In this document: positions 1-10,462 of the stretch, piece after piece
Position numbering within the stretch: position 1 is the stretch's first letter
Layout of the letters: each line of letters opens with the position of its first letter
DNA from: Aurelia coerulea
Taxonomy: Eukaryota; Cnidaria; Scyphozoa; Semaeostomeae; Ulmaridae
DNA: 64,000 nucleotides
Reading direction: 5' to 3'
Assembly (NCBI GenBank): GCA_039566865.1
Contig: CM076951.1
Location: 15,571,484-15,635,483 of the forward strand
Made by a program: the position numbers and the translations under genes
Notes under the pieces: model-generated
Database searches by the model: none
The model's input: the letters and a program-made list of their open reading frames with translations, nothing else
What the model was told of the DNA's origin: nothing

Positions 1-1188
1 TCTGGCATTTGCAATCTTTGAAGTTTTTGCTGCATCCTTTTCATTGAGCTGCAAATTGCTGTGGGCAGATGGGGGCCTTGCCAAAGTGCACTGATAAAAG
101 GCAAGGGTGTCCTCAATCTTAAAGCAACGATCAGCCATTACAACATCTCCAGGTTGAAGAAAATTCAAGAAGCCAGACTTTTCAACAATGTGCTTGTCAC
201 CAGCACGACCACCATATGCATCTGACACATAACTGAAGGCTCCATTTGGTGTTATTCCAACCAAAACCTTCACTGTACATTGATGTTTATACTCACTCCA
301 GCAAAGGGCTTGCACTCTCAGGCTTGAAAGGGTTTCAATGTACATTTCCGTGCAATCAATTATCACTCTGCATTTCTTATAATATTTTCTGAACACATCA
401 GGCAGGTTCCTTTGGATCTGTAATCTGTCAGGCCATGTGAGGAATGGATCCAGCTCAAGAGACATCAGGCGCATCCAAGTAAATACAATTGAACTAACTT
501 GACCAGGGCTAACATGGAATACATGAGCCTAGTACTCAGTTAAGAGACCAAGGCGCAATCTCTGCAGCACAAGAAAAAGCTCCTCCTCAAGAGACAACTT
601 CCTATTTCCATGTAGGCTATACCGGACATTTGTATTCTTTGAGGTCTGCTTTGGTCCTCGCCAGTAAACCATGGTGATTGCTTTAGGTGAAAGGAACTCA
701 AACAGAGCTTTAAAAACTCCAGCATTTGCAGGTCCTGTAAATAGCTTGACATCTGCATCCTTTGTCAGTTGATCAAATGCTATGCAAGGTCCTGTATTGC
801 AGTCATTGCCTTGCACGTCTGGATTGGGCTCCTCATTTTCATTTTTCATTTCTTGTTCCTTGACTTCATTGGCATGCCTAACAATGATTCTTCTCTTTAC
901 GGGAGACTTCTTGATATCATCACTCTTCCTCAGGTATAGTGTTGGGTTTGGAGCTGAGAATGTTGGTTTACCATACTGGAAGTGGTTTGAACACACAACT
1001 TGATGATTCGTGGTCTCGAAGTTTTTTCGAACTTTTCCTATATTTGCTTCCCATACAGCTCTTTTGACAGGGCCCTTCGTTATGTAATGCCATTTCATTT
1101 CACCTGTAACATGCCCTCTCTTGACAACGTCCATAGGTCTCTTATTGTCATTGTCACAGCCCCCAACACAGCATCTGTAATGTGGCAT
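1..1188 (-). pseudogene. THAP-domain DDE_Tnp_4 (HARBI1-like) transposase, one internal stop, cut by window edge
   Basis: Seen: the start codon is at 1186-1188. An N-terminal C2CH THAP zinc finger follows, with Cys pairs in the first ten residues and a CSNHF signature near residue 68. A basic linker and a helical region come next. Codon 220 is TAG (529-531), but the same frame stays open from 528 to base 1 with no further stop. That part reads as a DDE_Tnp_4 catalytic core: IDCTEMYIE with the first Asp, SDAYGGRAGDK, and VMADRCFKIED with later acidic residues. Family knowledge: such fusions are DNA-binding plus cut-and-paste transposase genes, common in cnidarians and fish, and some are domesticated. 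Inference: one substitution has disabled an otherwise intact copy; readthrough or an allele cannot be excluded. The C-terminus lies beyond the left edge, and no terminal repeat is visible. Confidence 0.85.
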
Positions 1189-2150
1189 GCTCCTTGGCTA
1201 GGAATAAATAATGCGTCATGACATTGATGTAAATTAACAAGCGATGAAAATATGAGAGTGTATCACAGCTGTCTCACTCAGCAGAAAGCTTACAAAAACT
1301 CGAGTTCTTGTAGGTAGGTGCAAGGACTAGTGGTGGCTTTGCGCTCAAAAGTTTCCCATCATATCGACTATGCTTATGTGTATACCTAGGACTGCAGGGT
1401 TGATACTTTCAAAATCTTAGTCTTCACAAGCTTTAGTGTGCTTTATATAAGTTTAGGTTTCTTTTCACGTACAAAGGAGGGACGAGCACTGAGCCAGCTG
1501 ATACAATTTATTTCAATTATTAGGCCTAACAAAAGCTTTACCTTGTTCGACAGCAGTTTGTACGCATTTTGGGACAGGAAAACCTATAAATGTGTTCTTT
1601 AATCTTTGTGATAACATATCCAAGATTTCTTACCTCAAAAACTGCGATAAAATTGGTGTAAACTCCACTAAAAATGCTTCAATCGGCGATATTCGAAGGT
1701 AATCCAATACAAAACACGCAGATCAGTGATCCTGATTACCCAGCATGCACCGTTTTGTTGAAAGGGCGTATTTCCTGTAGTTTCTCTAAATCACACGAAT
1801 AGGAAACATGAGGTTTACGCATTAGTTTTCAACTTGAGAAATTATGGTTAAAGGAACGTTTCAATTTCCAATGTTTTATCAAGTTGCAAACTCGGCGTTT
1901 CCAATGAAGGAAATCCGTGATAAATTGGCAAGTTTCAACGTGAAACTGTTGTGAAATCTTAACTTTTTTCATTGTACACCGCACGTGTAAAGAGGACAAT
2001 TTTAGGAGATTAAGCATTTCGCAAGTTTAAATTCATAATCTTTCTTGCAATTTCACAATAGTTTCCACTGTACGTGTTCATAGCGTAGCAGTAGGCCTTA
2101 TAGTATTCTATAACGTATTTTTCTCTGTGCAATATATCTATTTTAGAGTT
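1189..2150. other. Non-coding stretch, nothing recognised
   Basis: There is no convincing ORF, repeat or terminal structure in this AT-rich stretch. It lies between the THAP transposase start and the truncated 5' end of LINE-C, and could hold the transposase promoter and 5' terminal region. The short ORF at 1829-2017 resembles no family. Confidence 0.4.
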
Positions 2151-3083
2151 CTAGAAAAGGAATAGCACAATTGGCAATGAGGAAATTAGTATTGAAGGAT
2201 ATAGTAAAGAAATATACCGCAATGACCACCCAAGCAACACCAAAATTGGGGGTGTCTCCATATATTTTCGGGATGGGTTGCCCATTAAACGCAGAAAAGA
2301 ATTCGAGTTGTTGCAAGAAATGATCGTAACTGAAGTTAAACTTGGTGGCAAGAAAATATTCTTTGTAACTGTGTATCGTAGCCCTAGCCAAGACAGCGAG
2401 ACATTTGCATTGTTTACAGATAAGTTACAGTCTGTTATCAATAAACTGAAGACAGAAAACCGCATGCCTTGATATTAACTGGAGATTTTAATTGTAGATC
2501 GTCCCAATGGTGGCATGGGGACACTGAACAACCTGAGGGGAATGACTTAGATGAACTCATTGAAACTAATAATCTATATCAATTGATTGACGAACCCACG
2601 AATATAAGAGGAGACAGTATGTCCTGTATTGACCTTATAATAACAGACCAACCTGGTTCTTTTGTAGAGACTGGTGTAAACCCATCCTTAGATGACTTCT
2701 GCCAGCACCAAATTATTTTTGGGAAACTAAATGTCGCCAGCCCCCTTCCTCCCCCATATCGAAGGACAGTTTGGGAATACCCCAAAGCTGATGTTTCGAA
2801 TATCAGAAACACTTTACGAAGTATTGATTGGCGAAATTGCTTCCATAATTTGGGATGTAACGAAATGGTGGAAAGATGTTATAGTATATTGAAGTCCACG
2901 TTCAAAGAAAACATACCCAATAAGGTGATCCAGTGTAATGATAAAGACCCACCTTGGATATCCCATGAAGTAAAAAGTGCAATAAAGCGAAAACACAGAG
3001 TTTATAAGCAGAGATGGCGCCAGGGAAGAAATGCTAGGGGGGCAAATACTGTCAGAGTGCCGACAGTGAGAAATTTTTTATGA
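2151..3083 (+). pseudogene. LINE-C endonuclease domain (EEP family), frameshifted
   Basis: This encodes the apurinic-like endonuclease that nicks target DNA for LINE retrotransposition. Reading from about 2160, the frame gives a GGVSIYFRDGLP block, then VTVYRSP. A frameshift near 2460 is followed by the catalytic block LTGDFNCRSSQWW, then SCIDLIITD. The canonical SDH site is replaced by LDDFCQHQIIFGKL, the family's version of the last block. The linker that follows is interrupted at codon 3006-3008 by the 251-bp MITE at 3009-3259, which brings in the stop near 3083. The N-terminal third is missing. Confidence 0.75.
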
Positions 3084-3259
3084 ACGAGCTCAATTCAAGT
3101 TCACTCAGATGACAACGCAGCAAAGAAATCTGGAGGTGCAGGTTCTGAAAATGCCGACAGTGCGTAGAAATTGTGGAAAATTCAAGTGCCGATGGGGGGG
3201 CTCAATGAAAATTTGGGGGGCTCCTGCCCCCCCTAGCACCCCCGCTGGCGCCATCCCTG
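3009..3259. mobile_element. hAT-type MITE, 251 bp, 8-bp TSD
   Basis: The left end is CAGAGATGGCGCCAG (3009-3023) and the right end is its near-perfect inverse (3245-3259, reading CAGGGATGGCGCCAG on the minus strand). It is flanked by the direct repeat TTTATAAG at 3001-3008 and 3260-3267. CAG..CTG ends with an 8-bp duplication are the hAT signature. The interior has G-rich and C-rich blocks near each end that continue the inverted repeat, and no transposase. Deleting the element plus one TSD copy makes the LINE-C linker contiguous, which confirms the boundaries. Confidence 0.9.
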
Positions 3260-3267
3260 TTTATAAG

Positions 3268-4100
3268 AAATTTGTGCAAAAAGGTAGAAGGGAAGAGGAC
3301 TGGGAGAACGTAAAAGCAGTTTGTAAGTCAACGTCAAAATTGGTTGCTGATGCCAAAGAAAATTACTATCGAAAATTAGGCAGAAAACTCTCGGACCCTA
3401 ATACAGGTACTAAAACATTATGGTCCTCACTAGAAAGGCTAAATGGTAACAAAAAACACCCCAATATTCCTCCGTTACTCGAAAATAGGCTTTTCGTGGT
3501 GAACTTTGAAACAAAAGCGAATGTGTTGAATGACTACTTCGTCGCACAGTGTTGCTCAGTAGGAACATCGAGTAGGCTACCCAGTTTCGCAGCAAGTTCT
3601 GTCCCAACTCTACAGCATTTCAATGTCAATAGGGAAAGGGTGCTAAACCACATTCGAGCTCTGGATTCCAGCAAATCCCATGGGTGTGATGACGTTTCTG
3701 TTGCTATGATTAAATTATGTGATAATGCAATCATTGAACCTTTATGTATGATCTTTGAGAGGTGCATAGAGACTGGAATCTACCCTTCTTCTTGGAAGAA
3801 AGCAAATGTTGTTCCAATTCATAAAAAGGGGAGTCGGCAATGCAAAAATAACTATCGTCAACTTTCTTTGCTTCCTATTTTTTCGAAATTGTTTGAGAAA
3901 CAGCTTTTTGATGTAATCTACGATCATTTGTGCGCAAATCAGTTATTAACGCCTAACCAATCAGGTTTTCGGCCTGGAGACTCAACCATAAATCAGTTGC
4001 TATTCATAGCCCATAAGATCTATTGTGCTTTTGATGATGTGCCAAGTAAAGAAACACGTGCAGTATTTCTTGACTTATCTAAGGCTTTTGATAGGGTTTG
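3268..4100 (+). pseudogene. LINE-C reverse transcriptase, N-terminal half
   Basis: This is the first half of the reverse transcriptase that copies the LINE RNA. In order: a linker rich in basic residues, then RT motifs including SHGCDDVSVAMIKL, WKKANVVPIHKKGS, the fingers block YRQLSLLPIFSKLFEK, SGFRPGDSTINQL and FLDLSKAFDRV, which carries the first catalytic Asp. The frame is open for about 275 codons and then runs into unrelated sequence at 4101, where LINE-A has inserted. The rest of the domain is at 17941. Part of the upstream reading frame comes from the MITE and is not LINE protein. Confidence 0.85.
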
Positions 4101-4216
4101 TTTTTGTTTGTCATCTTATTTTAATTCAATCAAATTTTAGCTTCTAAATAGAAACTAATCTAAATCGAATATCTAAACATACTATTGACAATGATTGATA
4201 ATACATATTTAGATCA

Positions 4217-5034
4217 TTAGCAACAAATACTACACTTGCAAGTTGGCCCATCCCATCGTTTTATTAGTCTCTTAAATGTTTGAATGTTTTCGGCTAATTT
4301 AATATTTTTGGGCAAAGCATTCCAAATTTGTGGTCCTAATGATAAGAGGCTTTTTGAACCAAAAGTAACTTGGTTTGGTCTAGGATTTAGTTTTGAGACA
4401 GTTTTATAGATTTCAATACAAAGAGTTCTGAGACGGCTGATTCTCATCGTGCATTTCCCAGCCTTGGAAAGTAAGTCGTCATAAGAGCTTGTAGAGTCAT
4501 TGTAAAGAAATCTAAGAGCTCGCTCGTGGATCTTCTCAATTTTTTTCGCTGATTTTTCAGAGGAAAAATGCCAGACCAAAGGGCAGTAATTGAAATTTGA
4601 AAAAACCAAGCTTTGGATCAATATCTCTTTGGCTTTAAATTCCATAAAACCCTTAAGTCTTTTCAGTGCGTTTAGCTGCGCAGCGGCTTTCCTACATAGA
4701 TCGGAAATGTGGTCGTCAAAGGTTAGTCTGTGATCGATTTTTACCCTCAGAAGTTTTACTGCATTTTCAGATTGAATTTGTTTGCCTTTTATGGTTAGTT
4801 TTTCCCCAATTGTGTCATCTCCACCCTTTGTTACTACGATGGCATGGAATTTGTCCGGATTTGCAATCATTTGGTTCCTTTCAAGCCAATCTACAGCAAC
4901 ATTTGATTCCTGTTCCAGTATTCTAACCAGGTTTGGGAATGATTTTCAAAAAGCCGTAAGGGTATTATCGTCTGCATAATTATGTAAAGTAGCTTTCTCT
5001 ATATAAAGATAAAGATCGTTTATGTATAAGTTAA
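4217..5034 (-). pseudogene. LINE-A ORF2: reverse transcriptase C-terminal part
   Basis: Reading right to left from the TTAA insertion point (5034), the frame opens with NLYINDLYLYIE, then HNYADDNTL, the RT catalytic box with its Asp pair. A TGA interrupts it at 4946-4948. After that the frame runs open through the thumb and a C-terminal region with NYCPLVWHF and ERALRFLYND. It ends in a short Cys cluster (CKCSIC) and a natural stop at 4217. The upstream half lies at 10463-11316. The single nonsense codon and the flanking insertion make it inactive. Confidence 0.85.
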
Positions 5035-5769
5035 GGTTACTGTAACCGTTCAGACGGTGATTAAGAAACTTTGTTTACCATGGCCGTTCCTCAAAATATA
5101 CCAAATAAACCTATAGATCATTCGATGCAGAATTAAACGCAGAATATCATGAAAATATGCACAGTCGATTTAAAGAAAGCACAAACGATTTATTCCAGAT
5201 ATTCGGCAAAATCGACCACCCTAGCGAAAAAATCTTTGTGTACCCCAGCGACTATCGTTGGACTGCGACTATCTATTTACCATAGACTTAAGGTCTTGAA
5301 CTCCAAAACTGTGTCACGGATTTTTTATAAAATGTACTGTCTAAAATTAATGCCATTTTAAATTTGTGTAAATTTCTGAAATGCCGTTTTCAACTTTGAA
5401 ACCTCTGTAAAAATCGGACCCGTGGATCTGTAGAAAATCGCTGACACGGTTTCGTAGTTACATGCTTTGTGACCATGTGGGCCAAGTTTCAAGCCATTCC
5501 ATTGGTCCGTTGGGTACACAAAGATTTTTTAGTACCTACCAGTACTCCAGAATCCTGTTTCGAGAAATCAGGCTTTTATCAAATTCAGGAAAAAAGTGCG
5601 GGAAAAACGATTATGCTTGTAAGAGCAAACATGAAACCACAGGTCAAGCAATAAGGCTTAGCGCGGTGTAGGTAAATTTTTTTGTCAATAAAATAAAACA
5701 GCAACGAGGGATTTACGAATGTGGCTGTCACGAAATTCCGCTTGATGTGAAAATGGAGCAAGGGATGTT

Positions 5770-6667
5770 GCAGGTCAAAACTTGTAGATACAGAGAGTGC
5801 GGTACCATCCTCGCAATCAAGTCCTTTGGACTCCTCCTTAAACTCCTTCAATCCAGTTACTGATTTGTCAAAAGACTTTTGCAAAACATCTTCATCTTCC
5901 GGGCAAGCCGAGAACACTGCAGAATTTCCTTGCTGCTGAATAGCCCTTTCCTATTAGCCTAAATGCTATAACAGCCTTTTTATTACAGCAAACGATCGAC
6001 CATCTTTAGGACTTATTGGGAATGACTTCTTTGTGCTTTTTGATGGACAGTCATTTTTAGTGCAGTAAATTTCCCAGCTGGCACCGAGGCCCTGACGCTT
6101 CTTTTTTTTCATTGATAATTTTTAAATCGCTGTGGCATTCCTTGCAAACCGAGGTCGCATTCAATTGGGTTTCTAGTCACAGGGAGCCCACATAAAAAGT
6201 AGTAAGAAAGCAAACGAAATGCGGCTTCTGCGAGTGAGATACGACAAAAGCAGCATCTGTGGAGGAGAAATGTGCGCTTGTTGGCTTGCTGCTTTTGCCG
6301 TATCTCACTCGCAGAAGCCGCATTTCGTTTGCTTTCTTACTACTTTTTATGGGGGCTCCCTGTGTTCTAGTAAGGATAAACTTATCAAGAAAAGGTTCGC
6401 TGATGATTCAGATGCGCTTTCTTCGTTTGTGTCCTCTTTGTCCAACTCATCCAACTCCCATTCTGATCCCTCCTCAGCATATAAACTTTTCTGGTCAAAC
6501 CACAACCCCTTATCTGATGACGCAAGATTCGTTTTCTCTTCTCTTTCAAAGGATTTTTTAATTCTTTTTCTAAACTTTGGTCGTTTTTTCTGCACCCAGT
6601 CAGCTTTTCGAAAACGCCCCATTACGAATGAATCAGTTGCGAAAGCAAAGGAGTTTTTGTTAAACAA
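5770..6667 (-). pseudogene. Mutator-like/Kolobok-type transposase N-terminal fragment
   Basis: From 6667 the minus strand reads a basic then very acidic leader (ELDELDKEDTNEES), which is interrupted by a hairpin MITE at 6178-6364. After that, in shifting frames, comes a Cys-rich block (VCKECHSDL), a GLGASW-like turn, and AVIAFRLIGKGYSAARKFC near 5950. This last block resembles the conserved 'RAVLAFRxIGKG' region of metazoan Mutator-like transposase-domain proteins. Homology stops after VSTSFD near 5770, so the catalytic core is missing. The family call rests on remembered motifs, not a search. It is likely the remains of the gene that moved the TTAA element. Confidence 0.5.
6178..6364. mobile_element. 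Hairpin MITE, 187 bp, in transposase fragment
   Basis: Two arms of about 85 bp are almost perfect inverses: CACAGGGAGCCC at 6178 pairs with GGGCTCCCTGTG ending at 6364, and the pairing continues through the CGAAATGCGGCTTCTGCGAG region. The direct repeat TTCTAGT lies at 6171-6177 and 6365-6371. The arms would form a long hairpin around a loop of about 40 bp. Plus-strand ORFs here (6219-6761) are by-products of the hairpin and of the antisense of the transposase. Confidence 0.8.
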
Positions 6668-6874
6668 AGAGCAAATATTATATCCGTGCAGATTAAAATT
6701 ATTGCCTTCTAAACCACAGGAGTATGCGAATCATTCGCAAGGTCAAGTGAGTTTACCTTAATCGCCTAATGCTGTTCGCGCAGTTTTTGAGAAACAAGAG
6801 TGCTTCTTTTAAAATGCTCAAATTTGCAAGTATTTGGGTTCGTTTTGTGAAGTGAGGTGGCTAAAACAGTACTC

Positions 6875-8187
6875 CATGCTTCATTGCATCAGCAGTGTCA
6901 TCATCAAATTGTTTATGGAAAGTTATCTGTTTCAAGCATAGCACTGCCTCCTTACAAACGACGGATTTGGTATTATGATAAGGCAGATTTTGTAGCCATT
7001 ATGAAGAGCATTGAAATGTTTCGTTGGTATGAACAACTTGACAAAATGACATGTCCTAATGAACAGGTTAAATTACTAAACGAGGTTCTTTTGAATATTT
7101 ACTCTAATTTCATACCAAACGAAACTAAAACGATTAGGCCGCGCAAAGCACCTTGGATAACGCAAAATATCAAAAAATTTTTAAGGAACAAAAATCGTGC
7201 TTATAAAAACTTTGTCAGGAGAGGTCAGCCAGACGACAAGCTTGAGGGTATACAAAAAATGGTATCTGAAGGTTCAAAATTGGTCGAGGATGCTAAACGA
7301 AATTACTTTCTAAAAGTAGGGAAAGATTTGGCTAATCCTGAAACAGCAAAACATATTGGTCTTTGATCAATACTGTTTTGAACAAGGCAAAAATTCCCAT
7401 AATACCACCTATTTTAGAGAATGGAATATTTATAACGGATTTTACTGAAAAGGCACAGTTGTTCAATGATTATTTTATACTTCAGTGTACCACAATTGGC
7501 ACAGACAGTGAAATTCCAGGAGATAGCCCAGTAATTGCAACTCTGATAAATGATGTTATCATCTCTGAGGATAGGATACTAAATATCATAAGATCACTTA
7601 ATCCCAATAAGGCACATGGCTGGGATGATATATCTGTAAGAATGATAAAATTAAGTGATGCTGCATTAGTCATTCCATTAAAGAATATTCACAAACTGTT
7701 TAAGGAGTGGTTCATTTCCCCAAATGTGGAAATATGCTAATGTAGTCCCAGTTCATAAGAAAAATGAGAAAAATGTGAAAGGTAACTACCGTCCTATTTC
7801 TCTTCTTCCAATTTTTGGGAAAATATTTGAGAAAATCATTTATGATTCGTTATACTCACATCTCGTGTCGTGTGACCTACTAAATCCGAATCAATCAGGT
7901 TTTCGTCCCGGTGACTCAACAATCAATCAGCTAATCTCAATAACACATACGATTTATAAGGCCTTCGACTGTAATCCTCCTCTTGATGTTCGTTCTGTAT
8001 ATCTTGATATCTCTAAAGCATTTGACAGGGTATGGCATGATGGTCTAATCTATAAATTAAAACGCTGTGGTGTGTCAGGAAAACTTCTCTCTCTTGTCCA
8101 AAGTTTTCTAAAAGATCGAAAACAGCGTACCGTTCTGAATGGGCAGTGTTCTACCTGGGGAGATATTTCTGCTGGTGTGCCCCAGGG
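6875..8187 (+). pseudogene. LINE-B endonuclease end and reverse transcriptase N-terminal half
   Basis: The frame starts inside the family's last endonuclease block (CHHQIVYGKLS) and continues through the basic linker (APWITQNIKKFLRNKNRAYK). It shifts frame near 7360 and again near 7730. RT motifs are WKYANVVPVHKK, YRPISLLPIFGKIFEK, SGFRPGDSTINQL, YLDISKAFDRVWHDGL and AGVPQG. The palindromic element interrupts the last of these at 8188. The two frameshifts, the truncation and the insertion show it is dead. It is close enough to LINE-C to serve as an alignment partner. Confidence 0.85.
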
Positions 8188-8713
8188 AGCATAGGTTCCA
8201 AATCTTTAAAAAGGCTGGTGTAAAATTAAGTGACCTACTTGTTTAAACTGAATGACTTCAAAGAAACTTTAGCTAATTCTCTATAATTCTACCGTTGGAA
8301 TTTTCTGAAATCTTCAATAGTTTGAGAATTAGAATGATTTTCTTCTTTTTCAAGAATTCGAGAAAAATTTTCAAAAAAACTTGAAACCATCATAATTTCT
8401 AAACTGTTTGACGTAACATGAAATAATTTCAAAGAAAACCATCGTTTATGAATGCCTACAATATGGTATCAAGCAAAAGTCTGTCACTCATCTAGTTTAT
8501 GATTTAGAAATTTGATGACATCACCATCCTGAAATGAGTTGAAATGTAAGATATGCTGTAACTTCCAAAAATATTCAAAATTTGTGAAAAGTCTAACGGT
8601 AGAATTATAGATAAGTATCTAAAGTTTCTTTCAAGCCATTCAATTAGAAGAAATAGATCATTGAATTTTACACCCACCTTTTTACGCCAAGATAAAGATT
8701 TGGAACCTATGCT
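8188..8713. mobile_element. 526-bp palindromic Mutator-like MITE, 9-bp TSD (copy 1)
   Basis: The ends AGCATAGGTTCCAAATCTTT (8188) and its inverse (ending 8713) continue as inverted repeats for well over 100 bp, including a TCTATAATTCTACCGTT block on both sides. The direct repeat GCCCCAGGG is at 8179-8187 and 8714-8722. Nine-bp TSDs with long TIRs fit the Mutator superfamily. It has no coding capacity. A second copy lies at 30992-31519. It sits in the RT motif GVPQGS. Confidence 0.88.
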
Positions 8714-8722
8714 GCCCCAGGG

Positions 8723-10031
8723 CTCTATTTTGGGTCCTTTATTCTTTCTTGTGTATATAAATGATCTAACTAGAGATCTAAAGTGCAATGTAAAGCTATT
8801 TGCTGATGATACGTCGTTGTTCACAGTAGTAAAGGATCCCAATACAGCTGCGAATGACATGAACCATGATCTGGAGTTGATAAGACAGTGGGCTCACGAC
8901 TGGAAAATGTCATTTAATCCTGATCCTCAAAAGCAAGCTGTTGAATTGACATTTTCAAGGAAAAAAATCGAAATTGATCATCCAAACATTTTTTTTAATA
9001 ACACACCGGTGAAGAAAGTAGATGAACATAAACACTTAGGAATTGTCCTTGACGCAAAATTGTCTTTTTCTGCTCATATTAAAGAAGCTATCTCTAAAAC
9101 AAGAAAGGGTATAGGTATGTTGAAATATCTCTCCAGTTATCTGCCCAGGCATACCTTAAATGAACTATACAAACTCTATGTGCGACCCCATCTAGACTAC
9201 GGGGATGTGATTTACCACATTCCTGCAAAAATATGTGCATTCAGTCAGAATATCATCTTGTCAAATATGATGGAAAAATTAGAATCTGTTCAGTACTCTG
9301 CTGCACTAGCTGTGACAAGAACATGGAGAGGGACATCGCGAGAGAAGCTATACACGGAGTTGGGCTGGGAATCACTAAACCTTCGAAGGTGGAGTAGACG
9401 CCTCAGCCTGTTTTACAAGTTTATGAATGATTTAACACCTGCATATACCATGAATCCAATTCCACCGTTTCAACAGTCCCAATACTCTCTTCGCAATCAG
9501 GATGTCGTTGGGCGAATAGGGGCAAGGACAGAAAAATTTCAGTCTGCCTTCTATCCTCACTGCTTATCTGAATGGAACAAACTTGATCCAGAAATTAGAA
9601 CTGCACCAACTGTTGCTGTTTTTAAGTCAAAGCTGCTATCCATAATACGCCCTCCTGCAAAATCCGTTTTTGGTATTCATGACCCTAAAGGATTATCCTA
9701 TATTACTCAACTAAGGGTTGGCCTAAGCACACTGAACTTTCACAAATTCAAGCACAATTTTAGGGATACAATAAATCCAATGTGCCCCACAAATGACGGT
9801 GTTGAGGATACTGAACACTTTTTGTTGCATTGCCCTTCTTTTGATGAGGAACGACGTGATCTTCTCGCTGGAGTCCTTTCGCTACTGAGACCATTTGGGT
9901 ACATTAATCCTTCAAATAAGGTTCTTATGGAGCTCTTACTGTATGGTGATAAAGAACTTTCCAATGAAGTTAATAGAAATATATTACAATTAACTTTGCA
10001 GTATATCCATAAAACTGGTCGATTTGATTAA
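8723..10031 (+). pseudogene. LINE-B reverse transcriptase C-terminal half and tail domain
   Basis: After the MITE, the RT frame resumes with SILGPLFFLVYINDL and the catalytic box LFADDTSLF. It is then open for over 400 codons: palm end, thumb, a LYVRPHLDYGDVIYH block, an ALAVTRTWRGTSREKLY block and a C-terminal Cys-His motif (NPMCPTNDGVEDTEHFLLHC). The natural stop is at 10029-10031. This half is intact. The enzyme would copy LINE RNA at the nicked target, but the upstream half is broken. Confidence 0.88.
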
Positions 10032-10462
10032 GATAATTCCAAACTTCATTACATGCCACCACCTTTCCCCGTTTAGTAGTAATTTACGAGTAGATTTTAT
10101 GTAGTTGTTCTTTTTGTTCATGTCATTTATTTTCTTGTCTTATATTTTGACTAGTTTCTTCTTTTTCTTATATTATATATCTATATGTTAATGGCCTCAG
10201 GGTAGACATTGCTTTTTTGCTCCTTGGGGTATCGTTGTAGTAGTATCGTAGGGTAACTATGTAAGTAGTGTAGGGTAGCTCATATTGTAAAGTAGTTCTG
10301 TAAGTAGTGTAGTGTAGCTCGTAAATATATTGTAACTTTTTATTGGAATATATAAAAAAAAAAAAAAAAAAAAAAAAACAGTACTCGAATACTTGGAGCA
10401 TCAGAATATGACGAAAACGAAAAATCGAAAAATTCTCGTTTGAACCGTTACAGTAACCTTAA

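Larger units (their letters stand above)
6875..10378 (+). mobile_element. LINE-B: 5'-truncated LINE with poly(A) and 12-bp TSD
   Basis: This is a second copy of the LINE-C family, in the same orientation. It is truncated at 6875, late in the endonuclease domain, and ends in an A tract (10354-10378). The flanking sequence AAAACAGTACTC occurs at 6863-6874 and 10375-10386, where the left part merges with the poly(A), so at least 8 bp are unambiguous. It is inserted in the TTAA element and is itself split by the palindromic element at 8188-8713. Its 3' UTR has short GTAAGTAGTGTAG repeats. Confidence 0.9.
5035..10458. mobile_element. TTAA-flanked DNA transposon (Kolobok- or piggyBac-type), 5.4 kb including inserts
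   Basis: The ends are inverted copies of GGTTACTGTAAC(C/G)GTTCA, followed by (G/A)ACG. The left copy starts at 5035 and the right copy ends at 10458. Both are flanked by TTAA (5031-5034, 10459-10462). The insertion lies between the RT residues GPILF and NLYIND of LINE-A, and removing it with one TTAA rejoins the frame. Inside is a minus-strand transposase fragment (5770-6667) resembling the 'Mutator-like' domain proteins, which I associate with Kolobok elements; Kolobok elements also use TTAA. A 187-bp MITE and LINE-B are nested within. Superfamily is inferred; the boundaries are seen. Confidence 0.85.

Noticed and set aside
6219..6761. 180-codon plus-strand ORF
   Set aside because: It is antisense to the Mutator-like transposase fragment and spans the hairpin MITE; the peptide resembles no family.
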